Positions 40,314-50,086 of a DNA stretch of 64,000 nt are shown piece by piece; positions within the stretch are counted from its first letter, which is position 1; the number at the start of each line of letters is the position of its first letter. The translations under genes and the position numbers were made by a program. Source of the DNA: JACVRW01 sp963811055 (lineage in GTDB: Bacteria; Actinomycetota; Thermoleophilia; Solirubrobacterales; Thermoleophilaceae); NCBI GenBank assembly GCA_963811055.1, contig CAWEPQ010000020.1, forward strand, positions 434,001 through 498,000, written 5' to 3'. A model generated the notes under the pieces. It was not told the DNA's origin. It did no database searches and saw nothing but the letters and a program-made list of their open reading frames with translations.

Positions 40314-41858
40314 GTGCCCGAGCCGCTGGTGCCAGAGCCGAGCCGCGGGCCACGGGTACGGCGGCCCGCCTTCGGAGCGCCGCTGCGGGACTGGTCGCTG
40401 TGGCGTGTCGCGGTCGTGGCCCTGGCCGTGGACGCGGTGGCCGTGGCCGCCGTGGTGCTCTGGCCGGTAGCGGCTGCCGCGGGCGCGGTCATCGCCTGCT
40501 CGGGCCTCGCCCTCGTGGCCATGCGGCGCCGGCTGCGCGCTACACCGGTCGAGGAGGACGTGGCTCCGGCCGATGAGCCACCCGGGCGGAGGACCGCGAC
40601 CTGGCCCTGGCGCGCGCCTTCTACTACGCGGGCTGTGTGATGGTGGGCTTCCTCGTCCTGCGCCCGGCAGCCGGGGTCACCGTCTCGGACCTGCTCTTCT
40701 TCGGCGCCCTGGGACTCGCGGCCCTGGCCATGGTCGCGGGGCGGCGCCAGGTGCCCGTGTTCATGGGCTCGGCTGCTCTTCATCGGCGTCGTTCTGTTCG
40801 GCGTGGGCGGCCTTCTGTCGTCCTTCTCAGCCGAGTCCCCGTTCGAGTCGGTGACCGTGGTGGCACGCGTCGTCTACTTGACGCTCATCTGGTTCTGCGC
40901 TCGGAACCGTGCTCCTCACGAAGCCGGCGCACCTCCGAGTGGCGATGGCGTGCTGGGTGGGCTCGGCGGCGCTCGGTGGTGCCGGCGCGATCGTCCAGAC
41001 GCTCTTCGGTGACGTCATCCCGGGCGGGGACGTGCACTTCGGGCGTGTGAGCGGCTTCGTCTACCAGGTGAACGACCTCGGTGGCCTCTGTGCGGTTGCC
41101 GCCCTCCCCGCGGCGATGCTGGTGACGCGAGGCCAGGACGCTGGCCGGGCGCGCCGCGTCGCATCGGTGCGCTCCTGCTGATCGTGGCGGGCATCCTGCT
41201 GTCCAGCTCGGTCAGCGGCGCCGTGGCGGTGGCGTGGCGCCGGCGCGGTGTGGCTGGCGCTCGCCAGCCGCCGATCCGCGTGCTCGTGCCGCTCGCGGCG
41301 GCGGTGCTGGTGCTCTCCACGTTCGCGGCGGGCAACAACCGCTACTGCGAGTCGCCGCTCGAGCGCTTCGGCACCGCCAGCTCGAACTCGGGCACGGCCG
41401 ACGCGACTCTTCAGACGCGAATCGACTCCTACGAGGCGGCGTGGGACACGATCCAGTCCTCGCCGCTGGTGGGGGTGGGGCTCGCACGCGAGGGCGCGGA
41501 CACGCCCACCGGGCTGGCCGTGCACAACCTGTTCCTCGCCGCCTGGTACCAGGCCGGGCTGTTCGGCCTGATCGGCGTGCTGCTGGTGGCGGGGTCCGCC
41601 CTGGCGGCGGGCTGGAAGGCGATGCTCGCGGCGCGCAGACCGGGAGGAGCGGGCCACGGCCCAGGCCCTGTTCGCCGCTGTGCTGGCGTTCCTGCTGTTC
41701 GCTCAGGCGCAGCCAACCCTGTTCCAGCGCTACGGGTGGATCTCGGTGGCGCTGGTGATTGCGCTGCGCGGCTCAGCAGCGCTCGGCGGCCGCCGCTCGC
41801 GCCGACGGTCCCGGCTCGCGCCGACGCCGGCCTGGCCCGGGTCGCAGCGGCCACGTGA
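40314..41858 (+). CDS. O-antigen ligase/polymerase-like membrane protein, frameshifted
   Basis: GTG 40314 is preceded by GGAGGAGG about eleven bases upstream. Two helices (VAVVALAVDAVAVAAVVLWP, VIACSGLALVAM) are followed, in other frames, by LLFFGALGLAALAMVAGRR, ARVVYLTLIWFCAR, GFVYQVNDLGGLCAVAALPA and a WzyC-like domain. The latter has RIDSYEAAWDTIQSSPLVGV then GLAVHNLFLAAWYQAGLFGL, the typical H-N-x-(F/Y) ligase/polymerase region. About five frame changes are needed. It polymerises or ligates repeat units outside the membrane. Its stop overlaps the next glycosyltransferase GTG by four bases. A single polypeptide fused with the flippase cannot be excluded because no stop is visible in the linker frame. 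Confidence 0.65.
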
Positions 41859-42959
41859 GCGCCACGCTGCGGGTGGCCCTCGCTCCGGCCGGCGATCGGG
41901 AGCTACCGCCAGCCCGTGCTCGAGATCCTCATCGAGCTCCTCGACGGCGATCTGCGCGTGTTCGCCGGCGAGGCGGACTTCGAGCCCACGTCGCGCACCG
42001 AGTGGATCTCGGGCGGGCACTCGTGACCGGTCGCCAACCGCTACCTGCTCGGCAGGCGGCTGCTGTGGCAGGCCGGCTGCTGGCGGACGCTGGTGCGCGC
42101 CGATGTGGCGGTGCTCGAGCTGAATCCGAGAATCCTGTCGTCCTGGGCGGCGATGCTCGGCGCGCAAGGCGCTGGGGCGCCCCACGGTCCTCTGGGGCCA
42201 CGCTTTCCCCGCGCCGGCCGCGGCGCTCGCACGGATCGCGCTTCGCGGCCTGATGCGCCGACTCGCCGACGTGGTCGTGGTCTACACGGAGACCGAGCGC
42301 CGGCAGCTGCTCGAGCTGCACCCGGGCGCCAGCGTGTGCTGGCCGCGCCGAACGCGCTCTACCGGCTGCGCTGATCGCGCCGCCCGACAATGCCGCCGGG
42401 CCGCCCGGCACCTTCATCTACTCCGGGCGCCTCGATCGACACGCAAGAAGCCGCGCCTGCTCCTCGACGCCTTCCTCATGGCCAGGCCCGACCTGCCTCG
42501 GGACGACGGCTGATGTTCGTGGGCGACGGGCCCCTGCGGGCCGAGCTCGAGCGAGTCAGCGCGGCGCCGGCGGAGACGCGGTCCGGTGCAGTTCCTCGGC
42601 GCAGGTCGCCGACTACGAGCGGCTTCGCGGGCTCTTCGCGTCGGCGATCGCGAGCGTCTCGCCCGGGTACGTGGGCCTTTCGATAGTCCAGAGCCTCAGC
42701 TTCGGCGTGCCGATGATCGTCGGCGCGCGACGAGCCGCATGGCGCCGGAGGTGGAGGCGGCGCGCGATGGCGTGAACTGCGCGGTCGTGGACTCGGACTC
42801 GCCCGCGGCGCTGGCCGAGGCGCTGGTGCGCGTTCGCCGCGGACCGCGAGGGCGCTGGCTCGACCGGCGCCGCGGGCCATCGCGGCGGACTGCGCCGACC
42901 GCTACTCGGCCGACGCCACGGCGGCCGGGCTGCTTCGAGGCGATCCAGCGCGCGCTAGC
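41855..42959 (+). CDS. GT4-family glycosyltransferase, frameshifted
   Basis: GTG 41855 gives SATLRVALAPAGD. Then in shifting frames come YRQPVLEILIELLDGDLRVF, VANRYLLGRRLLWQAGCWRT with LVRADVAVLELNPRILSSWA, LMRRLADVVVVYTETERRQL, FIYSGRLD, RPDLPRDDG, LMFVGDGPLRAELERV, ASVSPGYVGLSIVQSLSFGV with PMIVG, and EVEAARDGVNCAVVDSDSPA. This is the C-terminal Rossmann half of GT-B GT4 enzymes, with the PGYVGLSIVQSLSFG loop replacing the more common E-x7-E loop (a Gln where a Glu is usual). About eight frame changes are needed. It is last in the plus-strand polysaccharide cluster and meets manB tail to tail. Confidence 0.6.
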
Positions 42960-44325
42960 CGCGGATGAGCGCGAGCACCTCGTCGCGCTTCTCGGCCATG
43001 TGCTCCGGGGACACGAGCGACTCGAGGTTGAGCCGCAGGAGCGGCTCGGTGTTGGACGGGCGCACGTTGAAGTGCCAGTCCTCGAAGTCCACCGACACGC
43101 CGTCGAGCCAGCTCACCTCGCCGCTCGAGTAGGTCTCCTCGATCTCCCGCATCTTGGCGTCCTGATCCTCGACCTCGGTGTTGATCTCCCCGGAGATGAA
43201 GTAGCGCTCGCGCAACGGGCGCAGCAGCTCGCTGAGCGACTTGCCCTCCTTGGACAGCAGCTCGAGCACGAGCAGCGCCGGCAGCGTGCCGGAGTCGGCG
43301 CAGTAGAAGTCGCGGAAGTAGTAGTGGCCGGACACCTCGCCGCCGAACACGGCGCCGGTCTCGCGCATGCGGGTCTTGAAGAAGGCGTGGCCCACGCGGT
43401 TCACGAGCGCGGTGCCGCCGCGCTCGGCCACCAGGTCGGGCACGGCGCGCGAGGCGCGCACGTCGTAGAGCACCGTGGCGCCCGGCTCCTTGCGCAGGAG
43501 CGACTCGGCCAGCAGCGCGGTCAGGAAGTCGCCGTCCACGAACTCGCCGGTGTCGTCGATGAAGAAGCAGCGGTCGGCGTCGCCGTCCCAGGCGATGCCG
43601 AGGTCGGCGCCCTCGCCGCGCACCTTGTCGATGATGAAGCGGCGGTTCTCCTCGAGCAGCGGGTTGGGCTCGTGGTCGGGGAACTCGCCGTCGGGCGTCC
43701 AGTAGGTCTGCACCTGCTCGATCGGGAAGAGATCGAGCAGCGGCCCGACCATCGGCCCGGCCATGCCGTTGCCGCCGTCGAGCACCACCTTGAGCGGCGC
43801 GATCGCGCCGGCGTCGATGTAGTCGAGCGCGGCCGACCGGAACGGCTCGCTCACGTCCTCGGTGTGCACGATGGCCGCGCCGTCGGCGGGCGGCCCGGGC
43901 TCGCCCTCGGCCACGAGGTCGCGCAGCTCGCCGATGCCGGAGTCCCCGGAGAGCGCCAGCGCGCCGCGGCGCACGAGCTTCGCGCCGGTGTACGCCTTGG
44001 GGTTGTGCGAGGCGGTGCACATCAGTCCGCCGTCGAGGTCGCGCGAGCCGACGGTCCAGTAGACCATCTCCGTGCCGGCCATCCCGATGTCGAGCACGTC
44101 CACGCCCTCGTCCACGAGTCCCTGGGCGTAGCGGGCGGCCATGGCCGGGGCGGAGAGCCGCATGTCGCGCCCCAGCGCCACGCGCAGGTCCGTCACGGGC
44201 TTGTCCTCCAGCTGGCCGAGCACGCGCGCGAAGGCCCGCCCGATGCGGTAGGCCACGTCCTCGTCCATCTGGTCCGGATAGGTGCCGCGGACGTCGTACG
44301 CCTTGAAGATGGAGGGGTCGACCAC
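42955..44325 (-). CDS. manB: Phosphomannomutase/phosphoglucomutase
   Basis: 456 residues, unbroken. FKAYDVRGTYPDQMDED is the N-terminal substrate loop, TASHNPKAYTGAK holds the phosphoserine, GIAWDGDADRCFF binds the metal, GGEVSGHYYFRDFYCADS is the sugar-binding loop and RPSNTEPLLRLN the phosphate-binding loop. It interconverts hexose 6- and 1-phosphate, providing mannose- or glucose-1-phosphate for nucleotide sugars. The start is GTG 44325 (VVDPSIF). The CorA stop lies ten bases upstream. In a region dense with frame errors this gene has none. Confidence 0.93.
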   Translation of the reverse strand: MVDPSIFKAYDVRGTYPDQMDEDVAYRIGRAFARVLGQLEDKPVTDLRVALGRDMRLSAPAMAARYAQGLVDEGVDVLDIGMAGTEMVYWTVGSRDLDGGLMCTASHNPKAYTGAKLVRRGALALSGDSGIGELRDLVAEGEPGPPADGAAIVHTEDVSEPFRSAALDYIDAGAIAPLKVVLDGGNGMAGPMVGPLLDLFPIEQVQTYWTPDGEFPDHEPNPLLEENRRFIIDKVRGEGADLGIAWDGDADRCFFIDDTGEFVDGDFLTALLAESLLRKEPGATVLYDVRASRAVPDLVAERGGTALVNRVGHAFFKTRMRETGAVFGGEVSGHYYFRDFYCADSGTLPALLVLELLSKEGKSLSELLRPLRERYFISGEINTEVEDQDAKMREIEETYSSGEVSWLDGVSVDFEDWHFNVRPSNTEPLLRLNLESLVSPEHMAEKRDEVLALIRG

Positions 44326-44335
44326 GGACGGCGTT

Positions 44336-45340
44336 CTACAGGAATCCGCGGCGGCGGAAGTAGGCGACCATCGCCGCGCAGCATCACGACCATCCCGCCG
44401 ACGATCACCCAGAACGCTCCCGACGCCGGTGTGGAACGGGAAGTCCACGTTCATCCCGAACATGCTGGCGAGCAGCGTGAGCGGGAGGATCACGACGCTG
44501 AACGCGGTGAGGACCTTCAGCACCTCGTTCACGCGGTGGGAGATCACCGACTCGTTCGTGTCCTCGAGCGCCTCCACGACCTCCTTGTAGTTCTCGAGCA
44601 TGTCCCAGATCCGCTCGGAGGCGTCGTTGATGTCGTCGAAGTAGATCTCGAGGTCGTCGGCGATGTAGCGCTGCTTGGTGCGCTCGAGGTCGCGCAGCAC
44701 GGCCCGCTGCGGCCGGATGATCTTGCGGAAGTTGATGATCTCCTGCTTGGCGTTGGAGATGTCGCGCACGATCTCCTCGCCGCGGCCCTCGAAGATCTCC
44801 TCCTCGATCCGCTCGAGCTTGTTGCCCATCTTGCGGAGCATCGGGAAGCAGTAGTCGAAGGCGTCGTCGACGATCTTGTAGAGCAGGTAGCCGGATCCCT
44901 GCGAGAGCAGGTTCTTCCTGACCTCCTCCGAGGAGCGGCAGCGCTCGAACAGGTACTCCACCGGGGGGATCGGCAGGTTCGGCAGCGTGATCAGGAAGTC
45001 GGGCCCGACGAAGATGTCGAGCTCGGCCGCGTTCAGGCGCCCGACGGTCTTGTCGAAGACCGGGAAGTACAGGACGATGAACAGGTACTCGTCGTACTCG
45101 TCGATCTTCGGGCCGCTGGTTGCGCGACGCCACGTCCTCGTAGTCGAGGGCGTGGAACTCGAAGTGCTCCTCGAGCCAGGCCCGGTCCACGGGGCCGGGG
45201 CGCTCGATGTTGATCCAGCGAAGGCCGCCGGGACCATCGACGGTCTCGACGTTCGGCTCAGTCGAGGCGGGCCCGAGGTGACCGGCATCGACCCGCGCGC
45301 GTGCGGAGCGCCTGAGGCGTGGCTTCGGAAGGCTCGGCAT
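44336..45340 (-). CDS. corA: CorA-family Mg2+/Co2+ transporter, three frameshifts
   Basis: Removing three extra bases (near 45115, 44425 and 44375) gives 333 residues. A cytoplasmic domain (LRWINIERPG, EYLFIVLYFPVFD, LERTKQRYIADDLEIYFDDI) is followed by the long helix to transmembrane helix 1 (VVILPLTLLASMFGMN). That contains the essential GMN selectivity motif, then GAFWVIVGGMVVML and the C-terminal basic tail MVAYFRRRGFL ending at 44336. It is a pentameric divalent-cation channel. It sits directly upstream of manB on the same strand, though a functional link is only that phosphohexomutases need Mg2+. Confidence 0.88.
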
Positions 45341-45441
45341 CGCGTTGGAGCGGATCGTCGGTAACCGGGGTCACGCCATTGATTCTAGCCCTGGGGCCCG
45401 AAACCTCGCGGAAGCCTCTTCCAACCCGTCCGCGGATCCTG

Positions 45442-45447
45442 TATCCT
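45442..45447 (+). promoter_or_regulatory. Candidate -10 box for the SAM-riboswitch transcript
   Basis: TATCCT lies about 16 bases before the first paired base of the riboswitch, the spacing expected if transcription starts just before the aptamer. No good -35 hexamer is seen. Confidence 0.35.
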
Positions 45448-45462
45448 GCGCCTCACATAGCC

Positions 45463-45590
45463 GTTGCATCGAGAGGGGTGGAGGGATATGGCCCTATGAA
45501 ACCCCGGCAACCGTCCGCGACGCTGGCTTCGGCCATTCGTCAAGGGAAAGGTGCCAAGTCCATCGGACTTAGTCCGGCAGATGTGGCAAA
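45463..45590 (+). ncRNA. SAM-I (S-box) riboswitch aptamer
   Basis: The core matches the S-box consensus: GAGAGGGGTGGAGGGAT, then GGCCCTATGAAACCCCGGCA with ACC, and later GGTGCCAAGTCC. P1 pairs TTGCATC (45464-45470) with GATG...GCAA (45580-45589). The GTGGAGGGA / CCCTATGAAACC pairing and the following helix form the usual four-way junction. It senses S-adenosylmethionine. It is followed by an intrinsic terminator just before the PLP-enzyme gene, so SAM should stop transcription of that gene and its MoaD-like neighbour. Confidence 0.93.
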
Positions 45591-45606
45591 GGGGCGCTCG
45601 TGAAGG

Positions 45607-45636
45607 CCTCCGTCACAGCAGCGGCGGAGGTTTTTT
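45607..45636 (+). terminator. Riboswitch-controlled intrinsic terminator
   Basis: CCTCCG (45607-45612) pairs with CGGAGG (45625-45630), followed by six T (45631-45636). It lies between the SAM aptamer and the ribosome site (aaagga) of the downstream gene, the usual arrangement for transcriptional control. Confidence 0.88.
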
Positions 45637-45654
45637 CATAGGCGAAAGGAAGCC

Positions 45655-46891
45655 ATGTCGGTTCAAGCGCTCCAGTGCAAGGAATGTGCTCAGACGTACC
45701 CGCTCGACGCCCGTTACGTGTGCGAGCAGTGTTTCGGCCCTCTCGAGGTCGCGTACGACCACTCGGGTCTCGACCCCGCCTCGACCAGGCGGCGGATCCA
45801 GGCCGGTCCGCAGTCGATCTGGCGTTACGCGGACTTTCTGCCGTTCGAGTCGCCGCCGCAGCCGGGTCTCCCGGTTGGGCTGACGCCGCTTCAGGCGGCG
45901 CCGCGGCTGGCCGAGCGGCTCGGTCTCGGCGAGCTCTGGATCAAGAACGACACCGCCAACCCCACGCACTCGTTCAAGGACCGCGTGGTGGCGGTGGCAC
46001 TGGCGAAGGCCAAGGAGCTCGGCTACGAGGTGGTGGCCTGCGCCTCCACCGGCAACCTGGCGAACGCGGTCGCGGCCCATGCCGCCGCGGCCGGGCTCGA
46101 GTCCTACGTGTTCATCCCGGCCGACCTCGAGGAGCAGAAGGTGCTCGCCACGGGCGTCTACGGCACCCACCTGGTGGCCGTGCGCGGCAGCTACGACGAC
46201 GTGAACCGCCTGTGCACCGAGCTGTCCTCGGAGCGCGACTGGGCGTTCGTCAACGTGAACCTGCGGCCGTACTACGCCGAGGGCTCGAAGACGCTCGGGT
46301 TCGAGATCGCCGAGCAGCTCGGGTTCGAGCTGCCGGACCGCGTGGTGGCGCCGGTGGCCTCGGGCTCGCTCTTCACGAAGATCGCCCGCGGGTTCGAGGA
46401 GTGGCTCGAGCTGGGCCTCGTCGAGGGGGCGCTGCCCACCTTCAACGGCGCCCAGGCCGAGGGCTGCTCGCCCGTGGCCACGGCCTTCGACGCCGGCGAG
46501 GACTTCTGCCGGCCCGTCAAGCCGCAGCACGATCGCCAAGTCGCTGGCCATCGGCAACCCGGCCGACGGTCCGTACGCGCTCGATCTGGCGCGGCGCTCG
46601 GGCGGCTCGGTCGAGTCCGTGACCGACCAGGAGATCCGCGAGGGCATCCGGCTGCTCGCCGAGACCACCGGCATCTTCACCGAGACCGCCGGTGGCGTGA
46701 CCACCGCCGTGCTCCGGAAGCTGGCCGATCAGGGTGCGATCGGAGCGGACGAGCGGGTGGTGGTGGTGATCACCGGCGACGGCCTGAAGACGCTGGACGC
46801 GGTACGCGACACGTTCGAGGTCCACGAGATCGAGCCCACGGCCGCGGCGTTCGAGGCGGCTGCTGTCGAGCAGCCCGTCGGGGCACTGTAA
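45655..46891 (+). CDS. thrC: Threonine synthase-like PLP enzyme under SAM riboswitch control, one frameshift
   Basis: 411 residues after removing one extra base near 46525. An N-terminal zinc-ribbon-like segment (CKECAQTYPLDARYVCEQC) precedes a fold-type II PLP core. The PLP lysine is in NPTHSFKDRVV, the phosphate loop in ACASTGNLANAVAAHA and VAPVASGSLFTKI, and AKSLAIGNPADGP and AETTGIFTETAGGVT lie in the C-terminal half. Threonine synthase turns O-phosphohomoserine into threonine, and the sequence fits that family best. The SAM riboswitch upstream and the MoaD/CysO-like gene 14 bases downstream are unusual for threonine synthesis. They raise the possibility that the enzyme makes a sulfur amino acid from the same substrate. 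The start is ATG 45655 with AAAGGA eight bases upstream. Confidence 0.88.
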
Positions 46892-46905
46892 GCTGGCGGG
46901 CCGCT

Positions 46906-47181
46906 ATGGCGGTGATGGTCAAGATTCCCACGCAGTTGCGGAGCGTCACGGGAGGCGACTCCGAGACGGCCGTGGACGGCGCCGCAACGGTCGGCGAGGT
47001 GCTCGACGGGCTCTACGACCGTTACGACGGGCTGCGCGACCGCATCGCCGAGGACGGCGACCTGCGCCGCTTCGTGAACGTGTACGTGGGCGGTGAGGAC
47101 ATCCGCTTCCTCGACGGCCTGGATACGTCGGTGGAGGACGGCGACGAGGTGACGATCCTCCCCGCCGTCGCCGGCGGCTGA
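46906..47181 (+). CDS. MoaD/ThiS/CysO-like ubiquitin-fold sulfur carrier
   Basis: 91 residues ending in AVAGG. The terminal di-glycine and the beta-grasp pattern (MVKIPTQLRSVTGG, then VGGEDIRFLDGLDTSVEDGD and EVTILPAVAGG) mark the MoaD/ThiS/CysO family, whose C-terminus is activated and converted to a thiocarboxylate. It begins 14 bases after the PLP-enzyme stop, so both are under the SAM riboswitch. The M. tuberculosis CysO-CysM pair is a known parallel, in which a fold-type II PLP enzyme takes sulfur from such a protein. An activating E1-like enzyme and a Mec-type protease are not in this window. Confidence 0.9.
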   Translation: MAVMVKIPTQLRSVTGGDSETAVDGAATVGEVLDGLYDRYDGLRDRIAEDGDLRRFVNVYVGGEDIRFLDGLDTSVEDGDEVTILPAVAGG

Positions 47182-47188
47182 GCGACCG

Positions 47189-48176
47189 TTGAGCGCCGGC
47201 TACGAGGGTGAGAGCGTGCTCGTCACGGGCGCGCAGGGCTTCGTGGGCTGCTCGATCGCCGAGCGTCTGCTGGATCAGGGCGCACGGGTGGTGGCGCTGC
47301 GGCGGGACATCGACCCCGAATCGCGCTTCCACACCGACGGCGTGCGCGAGCGCTGCGTCCAGGCTCTCGGTGACCTGACCGACTACGAGTCGCTGCTGCG
47401 GATCCTCAACGAGCACGAGATCACGGCCGTCTTCCACCTGCGGCGCGCAGGCGATCGTGAGCGCGGCCAACCGCTCGCCGCTGGCCACCTGGGAGTCGAA
47501 CGTGCGCGGCACCTACAACATGCTCGAGGCCTGCCGCGCGCACGCCCTGGTCTCGGACGCCGTGGAGCGCATCGTGGTCGCCTCCTCCGACAAGGCGTAC
47601 GGCGACCACGAGGAGCTTCCCTACCGGGAGGACCTCCCGCTGCAGCCGCGCTACCCGTACGACGTCTCCAAGGCCTGCACCGACCTGATCGCCCGCTCGT
47701 ACGCGATCACCTACGGAATGCCGGTGGCGGTCACCCGCCTCGCGAACGTGTACGGCCCGGGGGACCTCAACTGGACGCGGATCATCCCCGACACGGCGCG
47801 GGCGCTGCTCAGGGGCGAGACCCCGGTGATCCGCTCCGACGGCAGTCCCGAGCGCGACTACCTCTACGTGGAGGACGCCGTGGAGGCCTACCTGACGGTG
47901 GCGGAGTCGCTGCGCCGGCCGGAGCTCTACGGGCGCGCCTGGAACGCCGGCTGCGGCGAGGCGGTGTCCGTGATCGACGTGACCCGGCGGCTGATCGCGG
48001 TGTCCGGGCTGGACGTCGAGCCAGACATCCAGGGTGAGGGAACCCCGCACGGGGAGATCGACCGCCAGTACCTGGACTCGTCGGCCATGCGCGAGGAGCT
48101 CGGGTGGCAGGCGTCCTGGGACCTGGACGACGGTCTCCGAGCGGCGTGGGAGTGGTACCAGCGCCGGCTCGCCTGA
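47189..48176 (+). CDS. NAD-dependent sugar-nucleotide epimerase/dehydratase, one frameshift
   Basis: 328 residues after removing one extra C near 47442. VLVTGAQGFVGCSIAERLL binds NAD; VFHLGAQAIV appears once the break is repaired. YPYDVSKACTDLIARSYAIT has the catalytic Tyr-x3-Lys, VTRLANVYGPGDLNWTRIIP and YLYVEDAVEAYLTVA follow. The closest subgroup by motif is the CDP-glucose or GDP-mannose 4,6-dehydratase group, but a 4-epimerase is possible. It makes a modified sugar nucleotide for surface polysaccharide. The listed TTG start lies seven bases after the MoaD-like stop, so it may share the riboswitch transcript. Confidence 0.85.
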
Positions 48177-48192
48177 CGGGGGCGGCCCAGGC

Positions 48193-49046
48193 GTGCAGCA
48201 CATCGTCATCAGCCGATTCAACGTCCGCATGAGGGATCACGCGCCTCGGACGGAGGACTGGCTGCGCCGCCGCCTCGACCTGTTTCGCGCCTACGCGGTC
48301 CCTCGATGCGCTCCCAGTCGAGCGCCGTGCACGCGCTGGCTGATCTTCTGTCATGCCGGTTCGCCTGCGTGGTTCGAGCCGGCCCTCTCCGGAGGCGCTC
48401 GACGGCATTCCGGAGGCCGAGCCGGTCTGGATCGACCAGCCCTTCTGGGATTGCGTGAGGGCGGAGATCGCCCAACGGGCCGTGGGGAGGGCAAGCTGAT
48501 CACCACCCGGCTGGACACCGACGACGCGATCGCCCGGGGTTACCTCGGGGCGGTGCAGGAGGACGGCGCGGGACGTCACGTTCGGGGCGGTGAACTTCCT
48601 TCACGGTGCCCAGCTGCTCGGCACCCGCGTATACAGGCGGTCGGACCCGTCCAACCCGTTTATCAGCTTCGTGGAGGAGGGCTCGGAGCAGCCCGCTGAC
48701 GGTGTTCGTGGACGAGCACCACGTGCTCGATCGCCACGGCCCGCTCATTCAGGTCAGGACGTCGCCACTGTGGCTTCAGTCGATTCACGACAACAACATC
48801 ACCAGCACGCTCGGCGGCATCCGCACGTCCGCCCACGGGGTTCTGCGTGACTTCGATCTTTCGGTGTCGCCGCGAGGAGACCCGGCTGCCGAGGTGGCCG
48901 TGGACCGGGTTCGCACCACGCTTCGGATGGCTGCGGGTGCTCACCGCCCCGCACCGGCTCCGGTGGGCCTGGCAGGTGCTTGTCCGCCGGGGAAGCGGAG
49001 GCCGGCGGGGCTCGAGCGGGCCGGGCAAGATCCTCAGGGCAGGTAG
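48193..49046 (+). CDS. Putative rhamnosyltransferase-family glycosyltransferase, frameshifted
   Basis: GTG 48193 gives QHIVISRFNVRM. Across frames follow WLRRRLDLFRAYAVP, WLIFCHAGSPAWFEPAL, EPVWIDQPFWDCVRAEIAQR, LITTRLDTDDAIARGYLGAV, VNFLHGAQLLGTRVYRRSDP with SNPFISFVE, and then VFVDEHHVLDRHGPLIQV and the SIHDNNITSTLGG region. FNVR...WL-x2-R-x2-LF, W-LIF and LITTRLDTDDA (GT-A like DxD) match the family annotated as putative rhamnosyl transferase. About four frame changes are needed. The end at TAG 49046 is approximate because several frames are open. It meets the minus-strand secreted-protein gene tail to tail with slight overlap. Confidence 0.6.
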
Positions 49047-50012
49047 CCGGGCGAGCGGTAGCCGAGGCCGGCTCGGGTGGCCGGCACGAAGTCGCCTCCC
49101 GGCGGGTCACCGATCTTGAATCCGCCCCACCAGCTTCCAGCGACGATTCCGTTGGGATCGTCCGGCTTGTGAGTGCGGTACGGATAGAACGCCGCAGTTC
49201 CGCGGCCGTTGGGCTGACCCCAGAAGTTCGTGATCGAAGTCGGCGAGCCCGCGTCGAGCGTGCGCCGATCGAAGAGCGAGGCGATGCCGCACCTCCCGTT
49301 CAGCAGCTCGATGTTTCCGTTGCGGAGGTCGACGCGCTCGGTGATCTTCCTGGGCAGCTCCACGCCCGAGTTGATGTACAGACCCTGGTAGGTCGTGTAC
49401 CCGGTGAAGCGGTCCAGGCGGAGGGTCTCCGGGTCCCTTGAACAGCTGGATCAGATCGGGGTGCGGGTGCAGGCACGTTCGTGCAGGCCGTGACCGGCCG
49501 GGTCGCGTGAACCGCGTCTACGCGGACGTTCTCCACCTGCGCGGTGGCGTTGTCGGCGGCGCTGCTGATCCAGAGGGCGTCCGACAGCCCGGAGCCGCGG
49601 AATCGCAGAGCCCTCGATGTGAGCCACACCGGTGAAGTCCCTGACCCATAGCCCCACGCCGGCTGTCGAGCCGGCCGACCACCGAACCGCCGAGATTCAT
49701 CTCGCCACCTACGATCACCACGTCACGGCAGCCGACGATGTCGGTCCGCCGGGTCACCGCGGCGCCCGGGAACCTCACGAGGCAGTCGCGGCCGGCTCCT
49801 TCGTAGCGGCCGCCGCTCGTTCGAACCGCGATGTCGGTGATCGGCGCGTTGAGAGCCGGCGGCCGCCAGGTCAGCCGTGGACCGCTCCCGGGGGGTGTCC
49901 AGGACGGGATGGGGATCACCACCCCCTGCGGCCGACGATCGAGGTTGCATGCGACGGCGAACAGCGACGCGACGAGGACCATCAGGCCCACAATGGCCAC
50001 GATCAGGCGCAC
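49034..50012 (-). CDS. Secreted protein of unknown function, possibly beta-helical, frameshifted
   Basis: GTG 50012 is preceded by AAGGAG with a five-base spacer, the best ribosome site in this part of the window. The product starts VRLIVAIVGLMVLVASLFAV with AC, a lipoprotein-like signal. It continues LTWRPPALNAPITDIAVRTS and CRDVVIVGGEMNLGG, a rhythm of short beta strands typical of parallel beta-helix proteins. Later segments in other frames include FRGSGLSDALWISSAADN, AQVENVRVDAVHATRP, RFTGYTTYQGLYINSGVELP and GSWWGGFKIGDPPGG. Four extra bases explain the breaks and give about 324 residues. No active-site signature is visible. It may bind or cleave a surface polysaccharide. Confidence 0.6.
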
Positions 50013-50086
50013 ATGAACTCCTTGGGGCGGCGAAGACTCCCGAAGCTTCGCAAATTTCCCGGCGCGCCGGACCTGAAGCCTCGGGC

